A stretch of DNA of 64,000 nt from Agapetus fuscipes (Eukaryota; Arthropoda; Insecta; Trichoptera; Glossosomatidae): positions 8,107,852-8,171,851 of the forward strand of contig OX637350.1 of the NCBI GenBank assembly GCA_951799405.1, read 5' to 3'. A program made the position numbers and the translations under genes. The notes under the pieces are model-generated. The model ran no database searches. It was not told where the DNA came from and worked only from the letters and a program-made list of their open reading frames with translations. This document shows, piece after piece, positions 12,201 to 23,608 of the stretch (position 1 is its first letter; every line of letters starts with the position of its first letter).

Positions 12201-13465
12201 TGGTAACGTTACATCATCCCACCCCGAAACCAACGCAATAAATTTCATTTATTCCAAAAAAACGCGGAACTTATTTTTCTTGATTTATTAGTTTTGAACC
12301 CTGTCGCGCGAAACAATGATTCCGATTTTGTATTATTATTGTTTTTTTTTTCAATCCGATACATTTTCATTTAGATTTACGGCATCGGTGTACACCTCCG
12401 ATTCCGCTTCGGGGTTTCGTTCTATTTGTGTTTTGTTCGGCAACACAGCTGTTGACCGTTGTTGTATAACAAATACACATCTAAATCATCTCGGTTGACA
12501 TTTTCATACACTTTACACACATTCCGATGCTGGTATTTCTTATCACATGCCTTTATAATTTGCAACTTTTTGCTACGTATTTGTTCGGGGGTGACGCAGA
12601 TACCTTTTTCATTTTCACACGGCGAGGAATAACCGCACGTCAACCCTTGTTACCGACGATGTTTAATGAAAAAACACCTCAAAACAATAACTTCCTGCAC
12701 TAAACATTTATACACAATATTGTTTCCATACTACATAACTTACGGCTTATATTTCAAAACCAATTTTGACTATTTTGAAATTCAAAACTGGTGAGCCAAC
12801 TGAAAAAAAAATGAATGCGTAAATTGGTATTGAATTTTCGCAATATAGTCCCGCGTGTGTACTATCGAAAATTTCGCAGTTCGTCGCATTTCCAAATATA
12901 AACCTGCTTTGTTTCAAAATTGTATCACATTCGCGTTTCATTTTCGCAACCTGGAACTAGTTTAATTTGCTACGTTAGTAACTATTTGCACTAACTCCTT
13001 CCTACCCACTGACCGCTCACTATAGCGTACTCTATTTCCCGAAATTACAAAAGGTTAATACTTTCGGACCAACTTATTCCCATATTACTCTATTCTATTT
13101 ATTCCTTATACTATTCAACACTAGTAGTTGCTTGCAAACAAGTAATGCTCTTGTTTATTTTGGTTTTCTATGGAAACATTTATTTGTTGATCCTTAATTT
13201 AATGAACCCGAAACTTTATCATATAATACATAGAAACTAGTCCTCATACGAGTATGTAGTATAGCTCTTTATGATATTTAATGAATCAAATGTTTCCGTT
13301 TCAAACTTACACTTCCTTTCAAAATTGTATTTGTCGTATTTCAGGACAATATGTAGGTACATCCTTCTATTCTATATCTATTCGTAGAATTAATGCGACA
13401 TTTTAAAATATAGAAAAAAGCTTAAATCGCGCCCGATTTTAAGCAATACTTAAAATTATATTACT
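12201..13465. other. Unrecognised AT-rich sequence
   Basis: Several short frames, none with a domain or repeat match. Confidence 0.5.
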
Positions 13466-13680
13466 GTAAAAAAAGGTTCACTGTGCTTATACCACCCCTG
13501 TTTCAGGGAAGTTGGGCAAAAGTTACAGTGTTAATAATGTTCATTTGAGGTTTCGATTATATTTTCTAAGTAGTGCACATGCAGCATTTGCAAATGCGAA
13601 CCTACACTTTCTATTTGTGGGCATGCATTTAATATGCATTTTAAATGCAAATGTATCTTTGCAACTTAGATTATAGATGT
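13466..13680 (+). repeat. Rep-S retroposon copy
   Basis: Forward copy from the GGTTCACT block through CACCCCTGTTTCAGGGAA, GTTCATTTGAGGTTT, ACATGCAGCATTTGCAAA and the tail TTGCAACTTAGATTATAG. The outermost head is missing. Confidence 0.75.
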
Positions 13681-14127
13681 ACGCAGAAAATATAAATATA
13701 GTCCCTAAAAAGAAAAAGCTGAATTTCGTTGCAGATTTGCAATAAGATTACGAAACTGTCAATTAAAAGAAAAAGGTAGGCGGTTGATAAAAGCAGGTTG
13801 TCATGCGAAAGATGAATGCAATATTTCACTCATTTCATTAGTTGTAAAATTTCACAAAATAATTTCACATTTTCTCTCAGATTTTGAGTCACAATGACTC
13901 GCTCCATTTTTAATTGTACGCCACCAAAAAAAAGGCACAATTAAAATTTGAAAAAGCTGCCCCCGGGCATTGTCCGGAGGCGGAGGCCCGAACTGAAGAG
14001 ACCCTTGAGAGGTGCCCTTGCCCCCCCCCTCCCTCTCTCCCGCCTGCCTGCATCCGCCCCTCCAGCGTCAACCACTTGACTTTTAAATTACGAATATTTG
14101 ACCGGTCTCCGTTTGGTTATGAGAAAT

Positions 14128-14205
14128 TTGTAATAATGAACCCCTGTTTGAGGGAAGGTCTGCACGAGTTCATCTGAGATTTAGGTTTGTATTTTGTAAG
14201 TATAC
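14128..14205 (+). repeat. Rep-S fragment
   Basis: Middle piece of rep-S: CCCCTGTTTGAGGGAAGGTC, then GTTCATCTGAGATTTAGG. It lies head to head with the reverse fragment at 14312-14460. A C-rich island lies just upstream at 13960-14070. Confidence 0.55.
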
Positions 14206-14311
14206 GTTCAGCGTGCGTAATCGTTAACTCACATGATTCTGTTCCTATGGATATATTTTATATGAAAATTAAATGTCAGTACAAAATTAACGTTGACGAT
14301 TTAAATAATAA

Positions 14312-14460
14312 AGTACATGCCCATAAGCAGGCATGTGTAAGTTCGCGCCTACACATATTGTATTTGTACATGCAAATTAAAAAAAAATATATATATAAAC
14401 ATGCCTGTTTGCAACTCCACCGTCCTTTCCTGAAACGGGTGAGATTGGTAAAATTAATCT
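14312..14460 (-). repeat. Rep-S fragment
   Basis: Reverse copy with ATGCCCATAAGCAGGCATGT, GTTCGCGCCTACACATA, GCAACTCCACCGTCC and CCTGAAACGGGTGAGATTGG. The head beyond this is missing. Confidence 0.6.
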
Positions 14461-15857
14461 TTTTTTTTCATTTCACGATTAAAAAGCTCTATGGTCGATT
14501 GATTAATTATTATCCAAAAGTATTATTTTGAAATTTCAGTAACATTTTCGTTAGTTATTTTCCATACAATCTTTAACCGTATAACCGTGCTCTCAAATAA
14601 TATTAACAAATGAAGGAAACAAGTGTTTTTTTAATGCACTGAAAATATGTTTCACCAGTACTTACATCCTTTCACAACGTATCCGTTTTCATCGAGTGAT
14701 TCCTCAGTATCAGCAGCAGTTGGAGCGGGGTGATTTACAGAAACGAGCGCTCCGGGAGTTGGCGCGGTGTATGGCAATTTCATAATCGCTCGTTTCGCGA
14801 AGTAATATCCAGTAATTATTATATAATTTTCACTCCTCTCCCTCTCTGTCCGGAAATAATATTATAACACCAGGACTCCAAATATAAACATTTACGTTAA
14901 AACTCAAGTGTCCTACATGACTCTGGCGCCTTTGCTCATCGCGGAAAATTGCCATCACGAAGACGAAGAAGAGAACACTCAACCATAACGTTGTACCAAA
15001 TAATACACAATATAATGTACAGAAACTGAAACACTCAATAGAGGCGCTTTTTAAAGTTTATATACATATTTGAAATTTGATGCTGGAGGTGCATGCTTAC
15101 GTTTAATATGCAGTTACATGTATACTCGTACACAGTACATATTCAAGTAATATGAGTTTGAACGAAATGACATTTTTTCTAAGAGCCAATTACAGTATCT
15201 TTTTAAATGACGTTCAAGTCTTTGACAGCCCTTTTGTAGCGTGTTTTTTTATGAAAATTTCCCTCGACATACTTCACAAAATGGGAAAAATTTCATTTGA
15301 CTCGTACATAAATGTTTCATAAATTTTTTCTTTGTTACATTTGATTTTATAACATTTTTTGCGTACCTTCTTACTTTTGTTATATTTTCAAGGGCTTTGT
15401 TTATTCATTATGTTTCTTTGTAGTTTCTTGGAAAAATATGAACAAGATCATAATTTCAGTGCTGAGAAGGCTTTCATGGAATTCGGCGGCTTATGAGAAT
15501 CAAAACCAAGCTTAAAAACAATAATAATATTTTTCTTGAAATATCAAAAGGCATTCTAACTGTGGCAGATTTGGTTCTCCTTGAATCAACTAATTAAATT
15601 AATTATTTAATTCCAAGTACAGCATTTTTTTCTGTATTAAATATTTTTTTAAAGTGTTCATTTTTTTATTATATTTATGAGTAACTGTAAAACACCACTC
15701 CTGATTATAAAGATTTCATATCGCTTTCATTTCTTTTCAATTTAACTTTTTAGTCTGCGGGATGGAAATAGCTTCTCGTTCCAACAGAAAAAAATAAAAG
15801 AAGACAGAAACCAGTACCTCAAGTTAAAAATATTACGTTCAAACTATCCTGGAGCGT
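14461..15857. other. Unrecognised sequence
   Basis: No supported gene. Near 14740-14800 an inverted pair (AAACGAGCG and CGCTCGTTT) sits in a locally GC-richer patch. Confidence 0.45.
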
Positions 15858-15974
15858 TGTACCCCTAAATAAATGGAAATTAAAACAGCGCTCCTTTCGA
15901 GCGTTTTATTTTATTTTTTATTTTTTTAAAACGTTTTAGTTTAGTTACAGCAAAATTTTATACTTGGTTTACGG
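15858..15974. mobile_element. FB1 foldback MITE, internally deleted
   Basis: Left end GTACCCC joins directly to the inner AAACAGCGCTCC block. The right arm is complete to TATACTTGGTTTAC. Most of the left arm is deleted. Confidence 0.6.
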
Positions 15975-16856
15975 GAGTCGTAATGTACCCGCGCCGCATC
16001 TGCCGGAATCTGGAAATACCTTCTACAATCTCAAAATGAAGCGACTTCTCTTACATTAAATTCGTAATTTCCTCAAAGCACTCCCACCCTCACATAATGT
16101 ACACGAAAAAATAAATGTTCTCATCCGCTGTTTGTCAATTTACTAAATCACAAAAACATTAGGTATATAATATATACTTTTTTATCTTTCTTTTCATTTT
16201 TAATTATTACTTAACAGATTGTTTTTTAAATAATTTTCCGTTATGATTGTTCTAAGATTTGTTTACTCTTCAGCGAGGCGGTATAAAGTCGCTGAAGTTT
16301 TCGTTGTATTATTTCATGGGAGGGATGCTTACATAGCCGCAGCGCCTCCCCCAACAAACTAATTAAAAGTATTAATAAGGTGCGTAATAAAATTGCCTGC
16401 CGAAGTATAATATTTTAATTAGATTTCGCAATTTTATGTAAGGGGTTGCGGGGCGGGGGAGGTTTGTTGACATAATCAAAATACCCTTCTCTGTTAAGTG
16501 TTGAGTAATAAAGCTCTGCGAAAGTGTAAGGAAAAACTGAGTTATATAATATACAACAGCACTGTAGGTATATACGAGTATTTAATTAATTACTTCTGCA
16601 CATTTGATAGATAGACAAGAAGTTGCGATGTCACACAACCAGGTTGCTAGGGCGAAAGTTAATACTATTATTTTATTTTTGGGTGATAAGGACCTTTGTT
16701 TAATGTGTCTAGATGTGTCGATGAAAAAAATTTAGACATCCACGCCAAAAGTGTTCCGATTACTACTCGTAATCCAAAATTAAAATATTCTTTAAATTTT
16801 TCCTTAACAATATTTTTCAGGGTTTGGTGGTTTACACAGTGAAAGTCCATTGTATA
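15975..16856. other. Unrecognised AT-rich sequence
   Basis: Nothing supportable. A G-rich patch lies at about 16441-16465. Confidence 0.45.
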
Positions 16857-16995
16857 ATTAATCAAATAAATATACTGTTTTAATTCACTTTTTTATTATT
16901 TTTTTCATTTTTTTATTATTTTTTTATTTTTATTTTATTATTTTAAAATAAAATAATAAAAAAGTGAATTAAAACAGTATATTTATTTGATTAAT
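16857..16995. repeat. Perfect-armed AT-rich palindrome
   Basis: Arms starting ATTAATCAAATAAATATACT and carrying GTTTTAATTCAC are matched exactly by the right arm ending ATTTATTTGATTAAT. The paired arms exceed 50 bp around a T-rich, A-rich centre. It contains no coding sequence and should fold into a long hairpin. Confidence 0.8.
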
Positions 16996-17070
16996 TTTCC
17001 TTAACACATTATTCTATTGCATAAAAAAGTTGTATGAAATTTAACTATTTCTTGATATTAATATATATTT

Positions 17071-17190
17071 TTCTCTTTTGTTTCAGGTATGTCTGAATTT
17101 GATTTCAATGTTACATCATTCTTCGAATCCCGCAACGTCATCAAAATTGAAGTAAAAGTCCTACCCTCGAAGAAGTCTACGGAGTTCTAA
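17071..17190 (+). other. Candidate recursive-splice site or terminal exon
   Basis: A strong polypyrimidine tract ends in CAG at 17084-17086 and is followed at once by GTATGT, so a good acceptor and a good donor are fused (CAG|GTATGT). This is the layout of ratchet points in long insect introns. Alternatively the acceptor opens a terminal exon: from ATG at 17089 a frame reads MSEFDFNVTSFF, then ESRNVIKIEVKVLPSKKSTEF, and stops at 17188-17190. I do not recognise this peptide. Both readings are inferences and imply a host transcript on the plus strand. Confidence 0.3.
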
Positions 17191-17451
17191 GAGTCAACCT
17201 AACACTACTAAACCATTACGAATTTTTACTTACCTAGTTCTACTCTTTTAAAACTTACAATAAGTATAGATATGTTTTTTTTATTTTGATAACCCGTAGA
17301 GTGTAGGTACGTATACTATGATAGGCCATAGCAACACATTTCAGAAAAAAACATAGCCAAGAAAAAAACGCGTTTAAGAAACTAGTAAAATACTCGTATA
17401 TTCGTTTTGGTAACATCAAAGCAGTTTTTATAAATCTTTTCAAACTCATGC

Positions 17452-17545
17452 GGTGTTATTCACACAGCCTTGATTCATGGCTCAACTGCCACCTAACGTG
17501 AATTTTTCATACAAAAAAAACAATGATCCCTAGATCAGCTAGAGA
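17452..17545. mobile_element. FB2 MITE, one end lost
   Basis: Begins GGTGTTATTCACACAGC, the FB2 terminal sequence. It then has CACCTAACGTGAATTTTTCA and TGATCCCTAGATCAGCTA, matching other FB2 copies. The opposite terminus is not recognisable. Confidence 0.6.
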
Positions 17546-17685
17546 CATTTTAAACGTCATAGTTATATGGGACTACGTTCCTTAGTAACCAATAACAAAA
17601 AAGCAATCCTAGCAGCTCGGTCCAATGATATTTAATTTTTAACCCTTAATTTAAACTAACCGGGACTTAAGATTTCACATTAAAA

Positions 17686-17850
17686 CGCAACTAAGCTACA
17701 CATATAGTGTAACTTCTTGCCGCGTTATCCCCGAAGGGGTCGCATGTGGCGAGTTGAACCTATTTATTTTTACAGGTAAGGGGGCCGGCCTTACGCCAAC
17801 CACTTCAATTGAAGTGGTGTTTTCCCAGCTCCCGAGAGAGCTTTGATCAA
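17686..17850 (-). mobile_element. SINE-A copy, tRNA-like head missing
   Basis: Reverse copy of the SINE-A body: ACGCAACTAAGCTACACATA, CCCCGAAGGGGTCGCATG, the ACCACTTCAATTGAAGTGGT palindrome and AGCTCCCGAGAGAGCT. It lacks the tRNA-like head that follows in the full copy at 37477-37804, so it is 5'-truncated as expected for a retroposon. Confidence 0.78.
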
Positions 17851-18228
17851 GTGAAACAACATTGTGGTAAGCCTTGATAAAGCAATTCAATTAAAATGTG
17901 TACTCAAGTGGTGATAAACAAAGTTCTAATTTTCAATTTTTAAAAATAGTTTTCATTATTTTTTAAAATAAATCTTTAACCGGGTCTAATAAATGATTCT
18001 TCTGATGAAGTGATTATAAGAAAATAGTCAAATCCTTCTATGTCATACTCTAAATGACGATCATTTGAATTTTTTTTTACTGAAGCTTACAAAAATACCT
18101 GTATGAATGTACGTCTGAAAATTCTTCCATCCACCCTCGGTTACTATGTATACTTTGTAGTTTTATATACGTGGTGTCTCTGGCGCGTGATCATCCACCG
18201 TAATGAGGGGTGAGCTGCGCTAGACACG
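17851..18228. other. Unrecognised AT-rich sequence
   Basis: No supported feature. Confidence 0.45.
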
Positions 18229-18345
18229 CAGAGTATAAAACTTCACGTTTAAACTCAAACAAAAAATGTATGACAACTCCAACAGTGTCTCCAGTGAACG
18301 TTTTTATTTTGATACACAATTGAGGTTAAACGTAAACGGGGTACG
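18229..18345. mobile_element. FB1 foldback MITE, diverged
   Basis: Left arm GAGTATAAAACTTCACGTTT and right arm GGTTAAACGTAAACGGGGTA are clear. The centre is shortened. Confidence 0.6.
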
Positions 18346-19827
18346 GAACAATGGCAGAGAGGGGCGCATAATTTTTTCACAGGCAAATGTGCGAATGTAA
18401 CGGGTGACGACCCTGCGCCGCACTGAACTTGTGTACACACGAGTTCATACTAAAATAACGTGAAACAAGCACTAGTGACAGAGATATTTTACGGCATGCT
18501 TGTATGGTAGTGAAAAGAGAATCGTGGTTTTTTAGGGCAAGGTAAAAAATATTACAGTAGTATATAGAACCTGCTTCTCATTTTTGTTTGAAGTCGCTTA
18601 TAGCATACACTTTTTATGCGAGTATATATCATTAAAAATTGAAAAAAATCATCCTCAATCACCGCACAACAAAGGTGTTTCCTGAGAATATTGGTTTTGG
18701 CACCTGCGAAATGCCGATGATAAAGTAAGTTTTCCATTAACGGTTCGTTGAATATCCGAGTAATTGTTTTTATGTTGGCATACTTCTTAGTATAAGAAAA
18801 ATATTTAAATCCTATTGCTTCTGTAGTATTGCGAATAGGAAGTTTCACTGTTTAATACAAAAATTAGAGCACCTATCATTGGGCACTGTTGTATCTTAAT
18901 CTAGATTCTAGATCTTAAACAACCAACCAAAAGCATGCACAAAACAGAGCATTACAGATATGTTTTTTTTTTCAATTGATACTTAACTTCTACAAAATAC
19001 TATGATATTGTTACGAATGTGTGATTGTGTGTATGTGTGTTTTTACTTGTGGTTGTGTGTCTTTAACTTGTGTGAGTGCATCCCTAAATGTGTTTTGATA
19101 ATTGTACTAATGTTAGCTCGAATATTCTGGGTACATCTCTCATGTTCCAGTTCTCAATGTTTCGAGAACCACCCGTATAGCATACTTTATAAAGAGCTGA
19201 AGTTGTCTGTAGCGCAGACTTGTACCTGAGCTGGCGAGTAAAACAGTACAAAAGTCACCAAATGTGAACGGAATTTTTTATTAAATTGAACCCGTAAATC
19301 GTTACAATATTGTACCAACAATCTGAATTTTCCCGGACTTCCTCTCGTTCGGCACAGATTTGCGAGTGCAGAAATCCAGGATTTTTACCGCCGGGAGACT
19401 GTGGCGTCCATTAGACCACTCTTCACTTGGGCGGGAATCTGTTTAGGCGCCGCCGAGCGTGATTTGCATATTCGGCCGAATATTGAATAGCCCTAATGAG
19501 ATGCCAAGGCTACTACTGTATACGACGTGTAGCGAATCCCGCAAAGAATAATGCCCGCTTCAGACGGGTCGTTCTCTTTAGTGGCCAGTACAGAGTAGCT
19601 GGTGATTACTGGGCTAAAGTGTCCAAGCATGTAACCTAACTTGAACCTGTAATAGGTATTTTCAGACAAAGGAGAAAGTGACGAGGCATTTTATTTAAAC
19701 CCTTTATTTGAAAAATCGATTGAGGTAAGATGTAGTCGTAGATATAAACAGAATGAGAAAAAACTATTTTTGTATGACCGGTCTCTTAAAGCAGTTTTAT
19801 ATTATCAGATAGTAATATAAGGACAGA
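18346..19827. other. Unrecognised sequence, GC-richer at 19320-19600
   Basis: No convincing gene. A TG-rich stretch lies at 19018-19065. The 19320-19600 block is GC-richer with no long frame. The segment at 19555-19665 is weakly repeated at 8985-9110. Confidence 0.4.
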
Positions 19828-19900
19828 AAAAAGTGGAGTCGCATCTGCGGAGGTACCGGCCACCTCTAGTGGAACGGCGGCAGGATACAGAACAGTACAG
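19828..19900 (+). mobile_element. RTE-like LINE, last codons and tail
   Basis: The plus frame encodes KKWSRICGGTGHL and a stop, matching the RTE terminus KKWRQLCRGSGHP. It is followed by GGAACGGCGGCAGGATACAG and an ACAG-type tail. Only the 3' end survives. Confidence 0.7.
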
Positions 19901-19904
19901 TAAT

Positions 19905-20037
19905 ATGCTTTGCCAAAACTATTGTAACTATGTGATAGACATCTGTCATTGGAGCATTGGAGATCTTATGTTTTCGTATCATGTGTCGTCTTGTAAAACT
20001 TCTTTTCAGTGTTCTGTTGATGTATAAATAAATATTT
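19905..20037 (+). mobile_element. 3' end of the same LINE family as at 38347-41330
   Basis: Shares TTGGAGCATTGGAGAT, TGTTCTGTTGRTGT and a TAAATAAAT-type tail with the 3' UTR at 41213-41330. No coding sequence is left. It lies directly behind the RTE tail at 19828-19900. Confidence 0.7.
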
Positions 20038-20740
20038 TTTGATATCAATTTCTATTTCATGAGAAATAAACGATAATACTAAAAAACGCGTTTATAAAAA
20101 AAAGGAGTAGTCAAGAAAACTAAGTAAGTACATCTCACATATTCTATTGAATTGAAAATATACGAAAAGTTTTTTTTTTTTTTTAAATATTTAAAAAATT
20201 GAAATGGTAAAACATGGTTTTCATTCACTTTATTCTTTTTGTTTTTGCTCGAACATTTTTGTTGTTGTTCAAAAAACTAACTATCGAAAAGATTTTCGAT
20301 TGTTAGTTTTATCCAATTCAATGGCTTGTAGTTTTCTGGGCAGAAGAAATGTGTAATAATATTGATATTAGGATGATTTATTTGGTGACCGCTGTTTTTG
20401 TATGCATCACACCTCAAGAGCTCAAATGTAAACCTTACAGTTATAAAAAAAATATTCTCCCTGCGTGTCATTTATCCGGCAACACTGAAAGATTTTTCAA
20501 AACGGTAAGCGTACAAGCTTACCGTTTTAAAACCTCAAAAAATTTTCGGATACCACATACACGCACCTACTAATGCACTCGCACTGGACCCGTGTGAACG
20601 GCCTTAGAGTGTGTAAACTTTGCGAGATTATTTTCCTCTTAATTTCACTTAACTTATTTTTTGCGTTGTTTGCTCATGCTAATGGATAGCTAATAACTAA
20701 TAATTAATGTTGCGAAATCATTTTTGCAAGTTTCGAACAA
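20038..20740. other. Unrecognised AT-rich sequence with a 12-bp-arm hairpin
   Basis: At 20496-20527 AAAACGGTAAGC and GCTTACCGTTTT form a perfect hairpin with a short loop. Segment 20555-20605 is repeated at 9825-9895. A T-run lies near 20168-20184. Confidence 0.5.
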
Positions 20741-21142
20741 CACGTAATGTTTCTTCAATATAACGTAGATGTTAACTGCAAATTAAAAAGCGTAGAAGCA
20801 CGTAATATTTCTTCAATATAACGTAGATGTTAACTGCAAATTAAAAAGCGTAGAAGCACGTAATGTTTCTTCAATATAACGTTGATGTTAACTTCAAATT
20901 AAAAAGCGTAGAAGCACGTAATATTTCTTCAATATAACGTAGATGTTAACTGCAAATTAAAAAGCGTAGAAGCACGTAATATTTTTTTCAATATAACGTA
21001 GATGTTAACTGCAAATTAAAAAGCGTAGAAGCACGTAATATTTTTTTCAATATAACGTAGATGTTAACTGCAAATTAAAAAGCGTAGAAGCACGTAATGT
21101 TTCTTCAATATAACGTAGATGTTAACTGCAAATTAAAACGTG
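20741..21142. repeat. 58-bp tandem repeat (minisatellite), about 6.9 copies
   Basis: Units start CACGTAATGTTTCTTCAATA and contain AACGTAGATGTTAACTGC and AATTAAAAAGCGTAGAAG. Units begin at 20741, 20799, 20857, 20915, 20973, 21032 and 21091. The period is 58 bp, or 59 bp in the two units with a longer T-run. The units are nearly identical, so expansion is recent. The last unit decays after AATTAAAACGTG. Confidence 0.95.
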
Positions 21143-23094
21143 TAAAAAACACGGATTTTGTATTTTATTCAAATTGATTAATGTATATACTGTAAAGATC
21201 TGACTCCATCTATATTCGTTTATACATCCGAAATTTTATACAAAGTATAATATATCTTTCTATGGCACTTAAAAACTTGGAACAAAAAAGGGTACCCTCA
21301 TAAAAAAACCTTGAGCTGTCCTTTGATCTCTCCATTGCTGGGTTGAATTCAGTTTCGATCTGTTTCCTGGGGGTGACGCGTCTCTTCTAGATAAAATCTG
21401 AAAATTGCTGTTTAATATTTGATTTGTGGGTGTTTGTGTGAGGATGGAGCTGAGAATGGACCTGAGATGCTGCCGGGAGAAAATAATTAGGCTGATTGCA
21501 CTAAAAATAACTAATGTCGCGACAATTAATACAAACTTAAAACCAGTGGCGTGTTCCTGTCCGTGAGTAAAGCGGTTTGCACAATTATTTTTCTACCATT
21601 CGAATTTCGATTGGGTAAGGCATTATTTATGGGGATGTGGAAAGGTCTTTCGTAGTCTGTGCTTCGGGTCTTCCACCCATATCGGGTTTTCCCGATATTG
21701 AGGTGTACCAGGAACAGGTTATGGAGTAGATATTTCCACAAATATTGTTTTGCCAGGTTTTCTTTATTTTGGCATCTGTCTCGGGTCTACTTGGCCGGAC
21801 TTGCTGAGTATCAGACGGTGCCATGGTATTGCGAATTTTGGTAGAATGATGGGGTAAATTAGAAGCTGTTTTACCTAACAAAAGCAGCTTGGAATAGAGT
21901 ATGGAGTAGGCGCGCGTTAAGTTTTGGTAACGGGAATGCTGAAATATCCGACCCAGTGGGGTAACACTTAGTCGAAGCTGGTGACAAGACTTCCTTTCCT
22001 TTTGCCAAGAATTAGCGTGCTAAAGTCCTGTGACGTTTCTTTGGTGAAGAAGGGGAGCGTTGAGCTTGTAATTCGATCGAATAGCCCTACTCCAGAGGTC
22101 GCAAGTCCACTGGCTTCTCCACTGAAGCTAGCAGGCAGATTTTCTACTTAGAGGTGGGATCATTAATTAAAATAATTATGGGGTGGGTGGAGGTAGGTTT
22201 TGCATATTATTATAAATATATTATACGTAATACATTTAGGCGCAATGTAATTTATTCATATTGTTATTATAATGTTATTTTGTAAATTTATGTAATCTGT
22301 CAAATAAAAAGACTAACAAAATTAACACATCAAGTAACTTTTCGCGATTTGCGTCCCCCCTTTTCCCTTGTTCCCCATTTTGTATACGCCTTTGAATATG
22401 TTGAGCGCCCGTTTTTTCCATACGCCGTGACCTTGCCAGGGCGGGTTCTAGTTATTTCACAGAAAACAAAATCCCATTAAAAATGAAAGTCACTTGTTTT
22501 AAAATCGGTTTTAATATCATATAGTCATTTTGCATTACACTGAACTTAAATCTCGTAAGTTTTTTTAAATTATAATTTTGAATTTACAATTTAGTTAGAA
22601 AATGCGTATGTTCCACACCAAACGATAACGAATTTGGGTTTGCCACTAAAGTAGATTTTGAAACGGTAAAACAAAAAATTACACAACGTTCTGTTTCATT
22701 ATCTTCCACACGACGAGGAGTCCTATCCTTAGCTAGACGATCACACACAATAGGCCAAAACGACGATCCTCAGAGGAGGCAGAGAGGGATATTCTCCATC
22801 AGCGAGGGAACCTTCACCTACATCATTCACCAGGAATCATCTGGAGGACCTTGGATGCAGGAGCACGGCTTTTGGCTCGCCTGTACCATAATACCTTTTC
22901 CAGAATACAGTATCCGGTCTCTCCCCATTTTTATTTTATTTCGCCAGGAGGGGGGGGAACATTACAATACTTATGTAAACGTAATACATTTCATCAAGAA
23001 ATGATTTTATATTGATTTTCCCTAGCTTTTTCGTTTATTTTGCAAAAACTTTGTAAGCAAATGACACGATAATTTATTTCTACGAATTTGATTT
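21143..23094. other. Unrecognised sequence of moderate GC content
   Basis: 21540-22150 and 22680-22920 are GC-richer and look less repetitive, with short unrecognised frames on both strands. A hairpin ATATCGGG-TTTT-CCCGATAT lies at 21679-21698. No transposase, exon or repeat could be assigned. Confidence 0.4.
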
Positions 23095-23335
23095 ATTGAC
23101 TTATGGGTTGTGTATGTGGCTGACCACCCATGCTTTAAAAAATAGTTCACTTTACCAATGTCACACTGTTGCAGGGATGGTCGTTAAGAGTTTCAGGCCA
23201 TATGTTCATTCGAAAATTGGGTTTTTATGTGGTATGTCCACATGCGGCATGTGTAAGCGCAAACTTATACGTGTCTGCTTATGGAAATGTATGTAATATG
23301 AATCCGTGAATGTAATATATCTTTGCATCTTAGAC
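23095..23335 (+). repeat. Rep-S retroposon, nearly full length
   Basis: Runs from the TTGACTTATGGGTTG head through CTGACCACCCATGCTTTA, GTTCATTCGAAAATTGGG and ACATGCGGCATGTGTAAG to the tail ATCTTTGCATCTTAGAC. Confidence 0.75.
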
Positions 23336-23421
23336 TAAAGATGTCATATTTTGCATTAGGAACGGAACTATTTTTTTTCTTTTTCTTTGTGTATTAATCT
23401 CTGCTTAGCTAATAAATATTG

Positions 23422-23426
<5 letters not shown>

Positions 23427-23458
<32 letters not shown>

Positions 23459-23608
23459 AACTTGTATTAGGTTACGGGGCGAGTAAAATTCAATAATGTA
23501 CAACCGGTTTCGGAAACAATGTTTCCATCGTCAGGTACAATAATTATTGAATTTTACTCGCCCCGTAACCTAATACAAGTTGTTTATTTTTTTTTATTTT
23601 TTTTTTTT
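23427..23608. mobile_element. Palindromic element bounded by poly(A) and poly(T)
   Basis: A 31-base A-run (23427-23457) leads into a left arm of about 42 bp (AACAACTTGTATTAGGTTAC and so on). The right arm is exact apart from a 4-base insert and ends at 23584, followed by a T-rich run to 23608. The centre holds ACCGGTTTCGGAAACAATG with its own small GGAAACAATGTTTCC hairpin. The CCGGTTTCG core recalls a motif seen in many insect repeats, but I cannot name a family. No coding sequence. Confidence 0.85.

Noticed and set aside
20741..21142. CRISPR-like regular spacing
   Set aside because: Whole 58-bp units repeat without unique spacers, and the context is eukaryotic. It is a tandem repeat.
21526..21881. 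Overlapping minus-strand frames of 71 and 84 codons
   Set aside because: No motif could be recognised and no splice context supports an exon.
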